A stretch of 29,269 nucleotides of DNA from F23-B02 sp963620985. Lineage in GTDB: Bacteria > Bacillota > Clostridia > Oscillospirales > Oscillospiraceae. A program made the position numbers and the translations under genes. This document shows, in pieces, positions 22,340 through 29,269 of this stretch; position 1 is the stretch's first letter, and every line of letters starts with the position of its first letter. The notes below the pieces were generated by a model. That model did not search any database. It saw nothing but the letters and a program-made list of their open reading frames with translations, and was not told the origin of the DNA. Location: NCBI GenBank assembly GCA_963620985.1, contig CAVFCI010000020.1:1-29269 (forward strand), in the 5' to 3' direction.

Positions 22340-23875
22340 TTACTTCATTGCGGTGACGGCCTCGAAGTCCTCAACGATATCCTTTTCGGGAGCCTTGGTC
22401 AGCAGGGACACGACGACGATGAAGATGCAGGAGGTGACGAATGCGGGCAGCAGCTCGTATATTTCCAGAACGCCGCCGAGAGGTGCGATCGCGTATTTCC
22501 AGATGAACACCATTGCAGCGCCGGAGAACATGCCTGCGATAGCGCCCCACTTGTTGCAGCGCTTCCAGTACAGCGAGAACAGTACGATAGGTCCGAAGGT
22601 CGCGCCGAAGCCTGCCCATGCAAACGATACGACACGGAAGATGGAGCTCGTAGGATCGAGCGCGAACAGGATGCCGCAGATAGCTACGCAGATAACGGTC
22701 ACGCGGGCAACGATCATGCTCTTCTTATCGCTCAGCTCGATGCCGAACACGCCGTGGATGATGTTGTGCGCAATGGCGCTTGCGGCGGCCAGAAGCTGAA
22801 CGTCGGCGGTGGACATTGTAGCTGCGAGGATGCCTGCAAGCACGAGGCCGGCGAGGATCGCAAAGAATGCGCCGTACTCGGACAGGAGCGCCGCAATGGA
22901 GACGATAAGCGCCTCGGCGGAGGATGCGTCGCCGAACATGGTGATGAGCTCGGCCTTGGCCATGGAGTAGCCGACAATGCCGATGATGACCGCGATGGAC
23001 AGGGAAATGACGACCCAGATGGTGGCTACGCGGCGGCTGAGGGTGAGCTTCTTCTCGTCCTCGATGGCCATAAAGTGCAGGATAACGTGAGGCATACCGA
23101 AGTAGCCGAGAGCCCACGCAAGCGTGGATACGATCTTGAACGCGCCGAACTCACCGGCCTCGGCAGCCATGATGTTGGTGGATGCGGTGAGGCTGAGATA
23201 TCCGGGGATGGCCTTGGCGTTAGCGATGACCTGATCCCAGCCGCCGGCGGAGTGGATGCCGAAGATGAGCACGACAGCCAGAGCAAAGACCATGATGAGG
23301 CTCTGCACAAGGCTCGTGACCGACGCTGCCTTGAAGCCGCCGCCGGCGGTGTAGGCAACGATGACGATCGCGCTGATTATCATCGTGGGGACGTAATCAT
23401 AGCCGAACAGAGTGCCGAAGAGCTTGCCGCAGGCCGAGAAGCCGGAGGCGGTGTAGGGGACGTAGAAAACGATGATCGTTACAGCGCCCAGAAGCTCGAT
23501 GAGCCTCGTGTCGTCGCGGAAGCGGCGCGATATGTACTCAGGCAGCGTGAGCGCGTTCAGGCGAACCGAGTAGCGGCGCAGACGCTTTGCAACGAAGAGC
23601 CAGTTGAGATAGGTGCCTATCGCAAGACCGATGGCCGTCCAGCTTGCCTCCGCGACACCGCAGAAAAACGCAAGTCCGGGGACGCCCATGAGCAGGTACG
23701 CGCTCATGTCCGAGGCCTCGGTGGAAAGCGCCGTGACGATAGGGCCGAGCTTGCGTCCGCCGAGGTAGAACTCATTGGCGTCGGACTGACCCTTGGAATA
23801 GTAAATGCCTATTGCGACCATGCCGACGAGATAGACGACAATGGCGATCAGAATACAGATGATATTAGCTGACAT
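22340..23875 (-). CDS. putP: Sodium/proline (solute:sodium) symporter
   Basis: This is an Na+-coupled solute importer of the SSS family, 511 residues with about 13 membrane segments. The N-terminal part has NEFYLGGRKLGPIVTALSTEASDMSAYLLMG (about 33-63), close to PutP of other bacteria, and LPEYISRRF follows (about 110-118). SSF-typical helices such as AGILAATMSTADVQLLAAASAI come later, with the conserved Na+-site Ser/Thr. The start at 23875 is chosen because GGAGAG precedes it; a Met six codons upstream lacks a site. Proline is the best guess by similarity; other amino acids are possible. It is divergent from a LysR gene across a palindromic promoter region. Confidence 0.9.
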   Translation of the reverse strand: MSANIICILIAIVVYLVGMVAIGIYYSKGQSDANEFYLGGRKLGPIVTALSTEASDMSAYLLMGVPGLAFFCGVAEASWTAIGLAIGTYLNWLFVAKRLRRYSVRLNALTLPEYISRRFRDDTRLIELLGAVTIIVFYVPYTASGFSACGKLFGTLFGYDYVPTMIISAIVIVAYTAGGGFKAASVTSLVQSLIMVFALAVVLIFGIHSAGGWDQVIANAKAIPGYLSLTASTNIMAAEAGEFGAFKIVSTLAWALGYFGMPHVILHFMAIEDEKKLTLSRRVATIWVVISLSIAVIIGIVGYSMAKAELITMFGDASSAEALIVSIAALLSEYGAFFAILAGLVLAGILAATMSTADVQLLAAASAIAHNIIHGVFGIELSDKKSMIVARVTVICVAICGILFALDPTSSIFRVVSFAWAGFGATFGPIVLFSLYWKRCNKWGAIAGMFSGAAMVFIWKYAIAPLGGVLEIYELLPAFVTSCIFIVVVSLLTKAPEKDIVEDFEAVTAMK

Positions 23876-23910
23876 GCTTCTCTCTCCAATCATTTTTTGA
23901 CGATGTTTGC

Positions 23911-23939
23911 ATTATAGGCGCACAAAAAATGCATTGCAA
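23911..23939 (-). promoter_or_regulatory. Promoter of the symporter gene
   Basis: On the minus strand, TTGCAA (23934-23939) and a perfect TATAAT (23911-23916) are 17 bases apart, 35 bases before the start codon. Confidence 0.75.
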
Positions 23940-23960
23940 GCAGAAAAATGCGGAAATCAC

Positions 23961-23988
23961 TTGATTTGATCAAAAAATCGGCTATACT
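23961..23988 (+). promoter_or_regulatory. Promoter of the third LysR gene
   Basis: TTGATT (23961-23966) and TATACT (23983-23988) are 16 bases apart and lie about 70 bases before the LysR start. Confidence 0.6.
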
Positions 23989-24005
23989 ATTATCGTACCT
24001 AATAA

Positions 24006-24040
24006 TATTCATGTTAACATGAATAAAATTCATGTATGAA
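24006..24040. promoter_or_regulatory. Perfect 20-bp palindrome plus a second half-site
   Basis: TATTCATGTT and its exact complement AACATGAATA form a perfect 20-bp palindrome (24006-24025). A near-palindromic second copy, TTCATGTATGAA, follows at 24029-24040. It lies between the LysR promoter and its start codon, a typical autoregulatory operator place. Confidence 0.7.
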
Positions 24041-24057
24041 GCGGACGGGAGCAAATA

Positions 24058-24942
24058 ATGAGCATTTCAAAATACGAAACGCTGGCGAAGGTCGTGGAGC
24101 TCGGCAGCCTTACACGCGCCGCCGAGGCGCTCGGCTGTACGCAGTCGGCGGTGAGCCATACTATCAATAATTTAGAGGCGGAGCTCGGCTTTGCCGTGAT
24201 AACGCGCTCGCGTGCCGGAGTGAAGCTAACGGACGACGGCGAGAGGATAATGCCGTCGGTGCGCGGCCTGCTCAACTATGAGGAGCAGCTTCGTCAGACC
24301 GCCTCGGCCATTCGCGGGCTCGATTCCGGCACGGTGCGCATCGGCGCGTTCACCTCCGTCGCCGTCCACTGGCTGCCCGGCGTTATAAAGGAGTTTCAGG
24401 ACGATTATCCCAACGTCGATATCAAGCTCTTAAACGGCGACTACTACGACGTTGAGCAGTGGATAGAGGAGGGGAGCATCGACCTCGGCTTCGTGAGCGT
24501 GCCGGCCAAGCTCCGCTGCGAGTGCATACCGCTCATGGAGGACAGACTGCTGGCCATACTCCCGCACGGGCACAAGTTCGAGTCGTATCCCAAGTTCCCG
24601 CTCGTCGAGTGCGAGACGGAGGCGTTCATAACGCTGCTGGAGGAGTCCAACCATGACGCGAACCGCGCCCTCGCCGCAGCGGGAATAAAGCCGAATATCC
24701 GCTTTTCGACAAAGGACGACTACGCCATCATCGCAATGGTCGAAAAGGGTCTGGGCATATCCATCATGCCGGAGCTGCTGCTCAAGGGGCGGCACGACGA
24801 TATCGTCATCAAGGAGCTCGTTCCACCCTCAAAGCGCGTTATCGGCCTTGCCATCACCGAAACGAGCCGTCAAAGCCCCGCAACGCGCAAATTTGCCGAC
24901 TATACGGTCGAGTGGGTGCGCTCGTCGGCTATTGCTAAATAA
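24058..24942 (+). CDS. LysR-family transcriptional regulator
   Basis: This is a 294-residue LysR protein. The N-terminal helix-turn-helix (about 1-60, LTRAAEALGCTQSAVSHTINNLEAELG) is followed by a linker and effector domain (about 90-290, VRIGAFTSVAVHWLPG through GLGISIMPELLL). GGGAG lies before the ATG. It is divergent from the sodium/proline-type symporter, with a 20-bp palindrome in its leader, so it probably controls itself and perhaps that transporter. The ligand is unknown. It is followed after 70 bases by trkA, which seems to be a separate unit. Confidence 0.9.
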   Translation: MSISKYETLAKVVELGSLTRAAEALGCTQSAVSHTINNLEAELGFAVITRSRAGVKLTDDGERIMPSVRGLLNYEEQLRQTASAIRGLDSGTVRIGAFTSVAVHWLPGVIKEFQDDYPNVDIKLLNGDYYDVEQWIEEGSIDLGFVSVPAKLRCECIPLMEDRLLAILPHGHKFESYPKFPLVECETEAFITLLEESNHDANRALAAAGIKPNIRFSTKDDYAIIAMVEKGLGISIMPELLLKGRHDDIVIKELVPPSKRVIGLAITETSRQSPATRKFADYTVEWVRSSAIAK

Positions 24943-25012
24943 TTAATATAGTGTTAATATAAAGAATGCGTAATTTTTTCTGAAAATAAATATTTTTAGA
25001 GAGGACAGGAAA

Positions 25013-26371
25013 ATGAAGATCGTAATAGTCGGCGCGGGCAAGATAGGCTACTCGCTTGCCGAGGAGCTGGCGAACGAAAATCACGATATAACGGTCGTCG
25101 ATATAAATAAGGACAAGGTGAAGCTGATATCCGACACGCTGGATGTCATGACCCTGTGCGGAAACGGCGCGGCGCTGTCTGTCCAGCGCGAGGCGAACGT
25201 GGACGAGAGCGACCTGCTGATCGCGGTCACGGCGCAGGATGAGCTTAATATGCTCGCCTGCATCGTTGCTCGCAAGCTCGGCTGCAAGAACACCATTGCG
25301 CGTGTGCGCAATCTTGAATACTCCGAGCAGCTTTACGTCCTCAGGGCGGAGCTCGGTCTGTCCATGACCATAAACCCCGAACTTCTGGCTGCCAAGGAGA
25401 TATACAGGCTGCTCCAGATACCGGCGTTTATAAAGCGCGATACCTTTGCCGAGGGCAAGGCCGAGATAGTGGAGCTGTTCATATCCGAGGGCAGCCCCCT
25501 CGACGGGCTGTGCCTTGCCGACCTGCAAAAGAAGATCAGGGTACACGTCCTCGTCTGCGCGGTGCTGCGCGGCGAAAGGGTGTTCATCCCCGACGGCAGC
25601 TTTGCGCTGCACAGCGGAGACAAGATCTACGTCACCGCGCCCGCGTCCTCGCTCGTGGAGCTCACGCATGAGCTGAAGCTCCGCAGCAAGAAGAGCAAGA
25701 ACGTGCTCATCGTCGGCGGCGGCAGGATCGCCGAGTATCTTGCGCCGATGCTGATAAAATCCGGCACGAGCATCAAGCTCATCGAGATGAACCGCGCCCG
25801 CTGCGAGTACCTTGCGCAGAAGTATCCGGAGATGAGCGTCATCTGCTCGGACGGCTCGAGTCAGGCGGTGCTGAAAACGCACAATATCCGCCAGATGGAC
25901 GCGGTGCTGCCGCTGACGAACATGGACGAGGAGAACATCATCATCGGCATGTTTGCGCGCAAGATGGGAGTTCCGCAGCTGCTGACGAAGATAAACCGCC
26001 TCGAATACGGCGAGATCCTCGGCGACCGCGGCGCGGACAGTCTGATAAGCCCCAAGAGCCTGTCCACCTACGCCATCATCCGCTACGTCCGCGCAATGGA
26101 GAACACCGGCGGCAGCGAGGTGCTGACCATCCACCGCTTAGCCGACGGTCAGGCCGAGGCGCTGGAGTTTGCCGTGACCGACGCGACAAGGCACCTGCGC
26201 GAACAGCTGAAGGATATCAGGCTCAAGCCCGGCATACTGATAGTCTGCATAAACCACATGGGCAAGATCATCATCCCGGGAGGCCGCGACAAGCTCATGT
26301 CCGGCGACACGGTCGTTATAGTCACGACCGCGGGACGCGAGATCCTCGACCTCAACGACATATTTGCGTAA
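25013..26371 (+). CDS. trkA: Trk potassium uptake regulatory subunit TrkA
   Basis: TrkA is the cytoplasmic nucleotide-binding subunit that gates the TrkH K+ channel. The 452-residue protein is a tandem duplication. The first RCK-N Rossmann domain begins MKIVIVGAGKIGYSLAEEL (G-x-G-x-x-G at 7-12) and is followed by an RCK-C domain (about 140-220). The second RCK-N begins NVLIVGGGRIAEYLAPML (about 229-246) and is followed by a second RCK-C (about 365-452). Two full halves are typical of TrkA rather than the single-copy KtrA. GAGAGGACAGG lies just before the ATG. It shares one base with the trkH start, so the two are coupled. Confidence 0.95.
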   Translation: MKIVIVGAGKIGYSLAEELANENHDITVVDINKDKVKLISDTLDVMTLCGNGAALSVQREANVDESDLLIAVTAQDELNMLACIVARKLGCKNTIARVRNLEYSEQLYVLRAELGLSMTINPELLAAKEIYRLLQIPAFIKRDTFAEGKAEIVELFISEGSPLDGLCLADLQKKIRVHVLVCAVLRGERVFIPDGSFALHSGDKIYVTAPASSLVELTHELKLRSKKSKNVLIVGGGRIAEYLAPMLIKSGTSIKLIEMNRARCEYLAQKYPEMSVICSDGSSQAVLKTHNIRQMDAVLPLTNMDEENIIIGMFARKMGVPQLLTKINRLEYGEILGDRGADSLISPKSLSTYAIIRYVRAMENTGGSEVLTIHRLADGQAEALEFAVTDATRHLREQLKDIRLKPGILIVCINHMGKIIIPGGRDKLMSGDTVVIVTTAGREILDLNDIFA

Positions 26372-27813
26372 TGAATACAGGAACGATAAGAAAAACGATA
26401 AGCGTCATACTGTGCATCGAGGCGGCCTTCATGCTGCCGCCCTTCGTGCTTGCGGTTTTTGACGGCGACGAGAATATCATGCGCGGCTTTGCCTCGGCGA
26501 TGACGGTGCTGCTGATGATCGGCATCCCCTGCGGGGTGCTGCGCAGCCGTGACCGCCCGCTGGGAGCGCGTGACGGCTTTGTGACGGTCGCGCTGGCGTG
26601 GATAATCATATCGCTGTTCGGAGCGCTGCCCTTTTACGCCTCCGGCGTGATACCGAGCATATCCGACGCGGTGTTCGAGACGGTGTCCGGCTTCTCGACG
26701 ACGGGAGCCACGATCATCGACGACGTTGAGTCCGCGCCGAGGGCGATACTGCTCTGGCGCAGCATCACCAACTGGATCGGCGGCATGGGTGTGCTGGTGT
26801 TCCTGCTGGCGATAGCGCCGGTGGCGCGTGAGGGCGGCTCGATGTTCCTGCTCCGCGCCGAGTTCCCCGGCCCCATGGCGGCGAAGCTCGTGCCGAGGAT
26901 GCAGAAGTCGGCAAAGCTGCTGTACGAGATGTATATAGTAATGACCCTCGCGCAGATACTGCTGCTGTACATCGGGGGCATACCGCTGTTCGACTCGGTG
27001 AACATCTCGCTGAGCACGGTGTCCACGGGCGGCTTTTCCGTGCGCAATGACAGTATGGCGTCCTACGGCGCGTATGCGCAGAACGTGACGCTGGTGTTCA
27101 TGACGCTGTGCAGCGTGAGCTTCAGCCTGTTCTACTGTGCGCTTGCGCGTGAATTTTTCCGCATCCGCCGCAGCCGCGAGCTGCGCGTGTTCGTGCTCGT
27201 GGTGCTGGGCGTTGCGCTGCTGATGGGCATCGACACCGCCTCGCAGTTCGACTCCGCCGCGCAGGGCGTGCACCACACGCTGTTTCAGGTCATATCCATC
27301 ATCAGCACGACCTGCTACGTTTCTATCAACGCATCGTTCTGGTCGCCGTTTGTGTGGTCGCTGCTGACGGTGCTGATGATAACCGGCCCCATGTCGGGCT
27401 CGACGGGCGGCGGCATGAAGCTGTCGCGTGTGATGATCCTCGCCAAGAGCACCTACCGCGCCATTGCCCGCACCGTAACGCCGAACTCCGTGCACCTTAT
27501 CCACCTTGACGGCGAGATCGTCGAGGAGGACACGGTCTCGGCGGTCGAGAGCTTTGCGATAGTCTACTTCATGGCGGTCGTGGCGACGGGCGTTGTGCTG
27601 TCGCTTGACGGCCTGACGATCGGCGACGGGATGCTGGCCGGAATTTCGAGCCTGAGCAACGTCGGCTACGGCATCGACTCGAACACCTTCACCATGGGCG
27701 TGTCGAGCCTGAACATACTCAGCAAGGCCGTGCTCTGCTTCGATATGTTCCTTGGCCGCCTCGAGATATTCCCCATGCTGATCCTGTTCGCGCCTGATAC
27801 ATGGAAAAAGTGA
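26371..27813 (+). CDS. trkH: Trk potassium uptake channel subunit TrkH
   Basis: TrkH is the membrane channel for K+ uptake. The 480-residue protein has about ten hydrophobic segments arranged as four M1-P-M2 units. Filter-like glycine motifs are visible: FSTTGATI (about 108-115), STGGFSV (about 221-227), MSGSTGGGMK (about 341-350) and SNVGYGI (about 429-435). The start overlaps the trkA stop by one base (TAATG). The two genes form a full Trk system with no other subunit nearby. Hairpins follow directly. Confidence 0.94.
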   Translation: MNTGTIRKTISVILCIEAAFMLPPFVLAVFDGDENIMRGFASAMTVLLMIGIPCGVLRSRDRPLGARDGFVTVALAWIIISLFGALPFYASGVIPSISDAVFETVSGFSTTGATIIDDVESAPRAILLWRSITNWIGGMGVLVFLLAIAPVAREGGSMFLLRAEFPGPMAAKLVPRMQKSAKLLYEMYIVMTLAQILLLYIGGIPLFDSVNISLSTVSTGGFSVRNDSMASYGAYAQNVTLVFMTLCSVSFSLFYCALAREFFRIRRSRELRVFVLVVLGVALLMGIDTASQFDSAAQGVHHTLFQVISIISTTCYVSINASFWSPFVWSLLTVLMITGPMSGSTGGGMKLSRVMILAKSTYRAIARTVTPNSVHLIHLDGEIVEEDTVSAVESFAIVYFMAVVATGVVLSLDGLTIGDGMLAGISSLSNVGYGIDSNTFTMGVSSLNILSKAVLCFDMFLGRLEIFPMLILFAPDTWKK

Positions 27814-27898
27814 GGCTTTCGCCTCACTCCAGCGTGTCAAAAAAGTCTGTGACTTTTTTTGACAACAAAAAAATCCCGTCCATCGGACGGGATTTTTA
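27811..27898. terminator. Triple hairpin with terminator between trkH and the M23 gene
   Basis: GTGAGGC-TTTC-GCCTCAC begins at the trkH stop. TGTCAAAAAAGTC/GACTTTTTTTGACA lies next (about 27836-27864). Last is AATCCCGTCC-ATC-GGACGGGATT (about 27872-27894), followed by TTT and preceded by an A-run. The last one is a strong bidirectional terminator for the convergent genes. Confidence 0.88.
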
Positions 27899-27912
27899 AA
27901 TATCCGCTTATA

Positions 27913-29163
27913 TCAGGCGCTTGCCGAGTAGGTGAAGCTGACGTTGGGGTAGCGGGTCTGAGGATCGATCCTCGAGCCGTTTATGTACATCTCAAAATGC
28001 AGGTGCGGGCCGGTGGACATGCCGGTCGAGCCGACATAGCCGATGGTCTGACCGGCAGAGACCGTCTGGCCGACGGAGACTGCACGCGAGGACATGTGCG
28101 CGTAAAGCGTCTGCATGCCGTTGCCGTGGTCGATCATGACGTAGTTGCCCCAGCCGCCGTTCCAGCCGTCGGACGAATAGACGACCGTGCCGGAGTCTGC
28201 TGCGTAGATGGCGCTGCCGTAGCTTGCGCCGATATCCGTGCCGCCGTGGTTCTTATACTCGCCCGTTACGGGGTGGGTGCGCGGACCCTGACGGCTGGTT
28301 ATATAGGTGCAGTAGCTCGGCCATACGAGGTTGCCGGTGCCGGTGGCGCTGCCGCCGCCGCTGCTGCCGCCGGTATTCTTCTTTGCATCCTCCTGCTGCT
28401 TGTTGAGCTCCGCGACCTTCTTCTGGATCTCGGAGTTGAGAGCCTGCTCCTGAGCAGACAGCTCGTTTAAAACAGAGGAGTTGGAGCTTATATCGCTCTG
28501 GAGGGAGGAGATGACCGCCGTTGCCTCGGCAATGTCCTTTTCCTGCTGAGCCTTGAGGGCAACGAGCTCTGCCTTGCTGTCCTCCATCTCGGCCTTGGCC
28601 TCCTCGTACTCGGCCTTGACAGACTTGAGCTCCTCGACCGACTGGCGGTAAGCGTTCTCAAGCTCCTTATCGCTTCTCATGATATCGCCGATATCGTCGA
28701 TAAGGCTCAGAAACTCGCCGATGCTGCTCGCGCCGAACAGGACCTCGATATAGCTGTATCTGCCCGATTCCTCCATTGCGCGGACGCGGACCTTATATTT
28801 TTCAAGCTGCTCGTCTGCAACCTTCTGAGCGGCATCGACCTCCTCGGTCTTCTGCTCGATAAGCTGCGTGTGCAGCTCGATCTGCTCGTTGAGGTTGAGT
28901 ATCTGCTTTACGGTGATGGCGTTCTTTTCGTCCAGCGCGTTTTTGAGCGCTATCTGATCGCTCTGCTGGCTCTGAAGAGAATTGATCGTCGATTGCAGGC
29001 TGCTCTTCTGGCTGGACAGCTGCGACTTCTGCGACTTGAGCGCATCGATCTCCGACTGCGTCACGGCAAAGGCCGAAACGGACATGTACGAGAGCGTAAC
29101 GCTCATCGTCATGACAAGAGCCATCATAAAAGCCAGAAGCTTTTTCGTTTTTTTCTTCAGCAT
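27913..29163 (-). CDS. Secreted coiled-coil M23-family peptidase (EnvC/NlpD-like)
   Basis: This is a probable cell-wall endopeptidase or amidase activator. The 416-residue protein has a Sec signal (KKK, hydrophobic run, AFA at about 31-33). A long heptad-rich coiled coil of Gln/Ser/Glu/Lys (about 36-265) follows, then a Gly/Ser linker, then a LytM/M23 domain (about 285-416). All zinc and catalytic positions are present: HGGTDIG (His, Asp), YAHMS and GPHLHFE. The layout matches PcsB/EnvC-type division hydrolases with an autoinhibitory coiled coil. The start at 29163 has AAGGAG 6 bases upstream; a Met seven codons earlier does not. The upstream region runs into the window-end repeat. Confidence 0.92.
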   Translation of the reverse strand: MLKKKTKKLLAFMMALVMTMSVTLSYMSVSAFAVTQSEIDALKSQKSQLSSQKSSLQSTINSLQSQQSDQIALKNALDEKNAITVKQILNLNEQIELHTQLIEQKTEEVDAAQKVADEQLEKYKVRVRAMEESGRYSYIEVLFGASSIGEFLSLIDDIGDIMRSDKELENAYRQSVEELKSVKAEYEEAKAEMEDSKAELVALKAQQEKDIAEATAVISSLQSDISSNSSVLNELSAQEQALNSEIQKKVAELNKQQEDAKKNTGGSSGGGSATGTGNLVWPSYCTYITSRQGPRTHPVTGEYKNHGGTDIGASYGSAIYAADSGTVVYSSDGWNGGWGNYVMIDHGNGMQTLYAHMSSRAVSVGQTVSAGQTIGYVGSTGMSTGPHLHFEMYINGSRIDPQTRYPNVSFTYSASA

Positions 29164-29190
29164 AATGATCTCCTTGGGGTGCAAAGTGGT

Positions 29191-29269
29191 TAAGCTGACG
29201 GGAGTTGAACCCTGCCGGTTTTGACAGGCTGATTTTCACCCATGCTTCGTTAAAGCCCTTGAAAATACG
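29191..29269. repeat. Nested-hairpin intergenic repeat, right copy (cut by window end)
   Basis: It is the reverse complement of 69-147 with 78 of 79 bases the same. It stops at the apex of the hairpin because the window ends. It lies 28 bases upstream of the M23 start, so that gene's promoter may lie in or beyond it. Confidence 0.85.

Noticed and set aside
26149..27840. A 563-codon open frame antisense to trkH
   Set aside because: It is the shadow of the clear TrkH gene, with low-complexity His/Arg/Gln composition and no family features.
1..29269. CRISPR arrays, prophage, toxin-antitoxin, defence or biosynthetic clusters
   Set aside because: No regularly spaced repeats, integrase, phage structural, nuclease-defence or synthase genes are visible; the coding content is core metabolism, transport and regulation.

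Overview
The window looks like chromosomal DNA of a spore-forming Clostridia member, most likely an Oscillospiraceae/Ruminococcaceae-type gut Firmicute. The reasons are GC-rich coding sequence with AT-rich promoters, strong AGGAGG-type ribosome sites, an asparagine T-box in front of asnB, a type III glutamine synthetase, a YpeB-type spore germination protein, and dispersed palindromic intergenic repeats of a kind common in that group. This placement is inferred from gene content and style; there is no rRNA here. Both ends of the window lie in the same 79-bp repeat in opposite orientation, so it may be a contig that broke at repeats.

Layout. (1) 140-2385: an MFS transporter divergent from a LysR regulator. 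(2) 2734-6782: a complete phosphate uptake operon, pstS-pstC-pstA-pstB-phoU. (3) 6783-9035: intergenic repeats, one small conserved-looking protein gene, and a five-tRNA operon (Gly, Arg, His, Gln, Lys) followed by a structured stretch containing copies of the tRNA-Lys 3' end. (4) 9036-12184: marR-MATE efflux genes, then ypeB. (5) 12886-15024: prfB (release factor 2) and a second LysR regulator, both on the minus strand. (6) 15296-22283: an Asn T-box leader followed by asnB, glnN, pyrG, nadE and bioY, all on the plus strand and ending at a strong terminator. (7) 22340-24942: a sodium/proline-type symporter divergent from a third LysR regulator. (8) 25013-27813: trkA-trkH potassium uptake. (9) 27913-29163: a secreted coiled-coil M23 peptidase on the minus strand.

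How the genes fit together. The T-box reads uncharged tRNA-Asn through an AAC specifier. It leads into asparagine synthetase and, only 14 bases later, the glutamine synthetase that makes its amide donor. CTP synthase (glutamine-using) and NAD synthetase (ammonia-using) follow, so this is a nitrogen-amide block. The LysR genes each sit beside a transporter or other candidate target, with palindromes at two of the divergent promoters. No phage, plasmid, CRISPR, defence or secondary-metabolite locus is visible.

The least ordinary material is non-coding. There is a family of composite inverted-arm repeats (two full copies of about 640-710 bp, two solo arms) carrying an internal terminator. One full copy supplies the last codons and stop of ypeB, and the other directly abuts the stop codons of phoU and of the small gene facing it. 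There is also an unrelated hairpin repeat at the window ends, a 106-nt three-part palindrome between glnN and pyrG, and a T-box whose terminator-like hairpin has no U-run, which points to possible control of translation.
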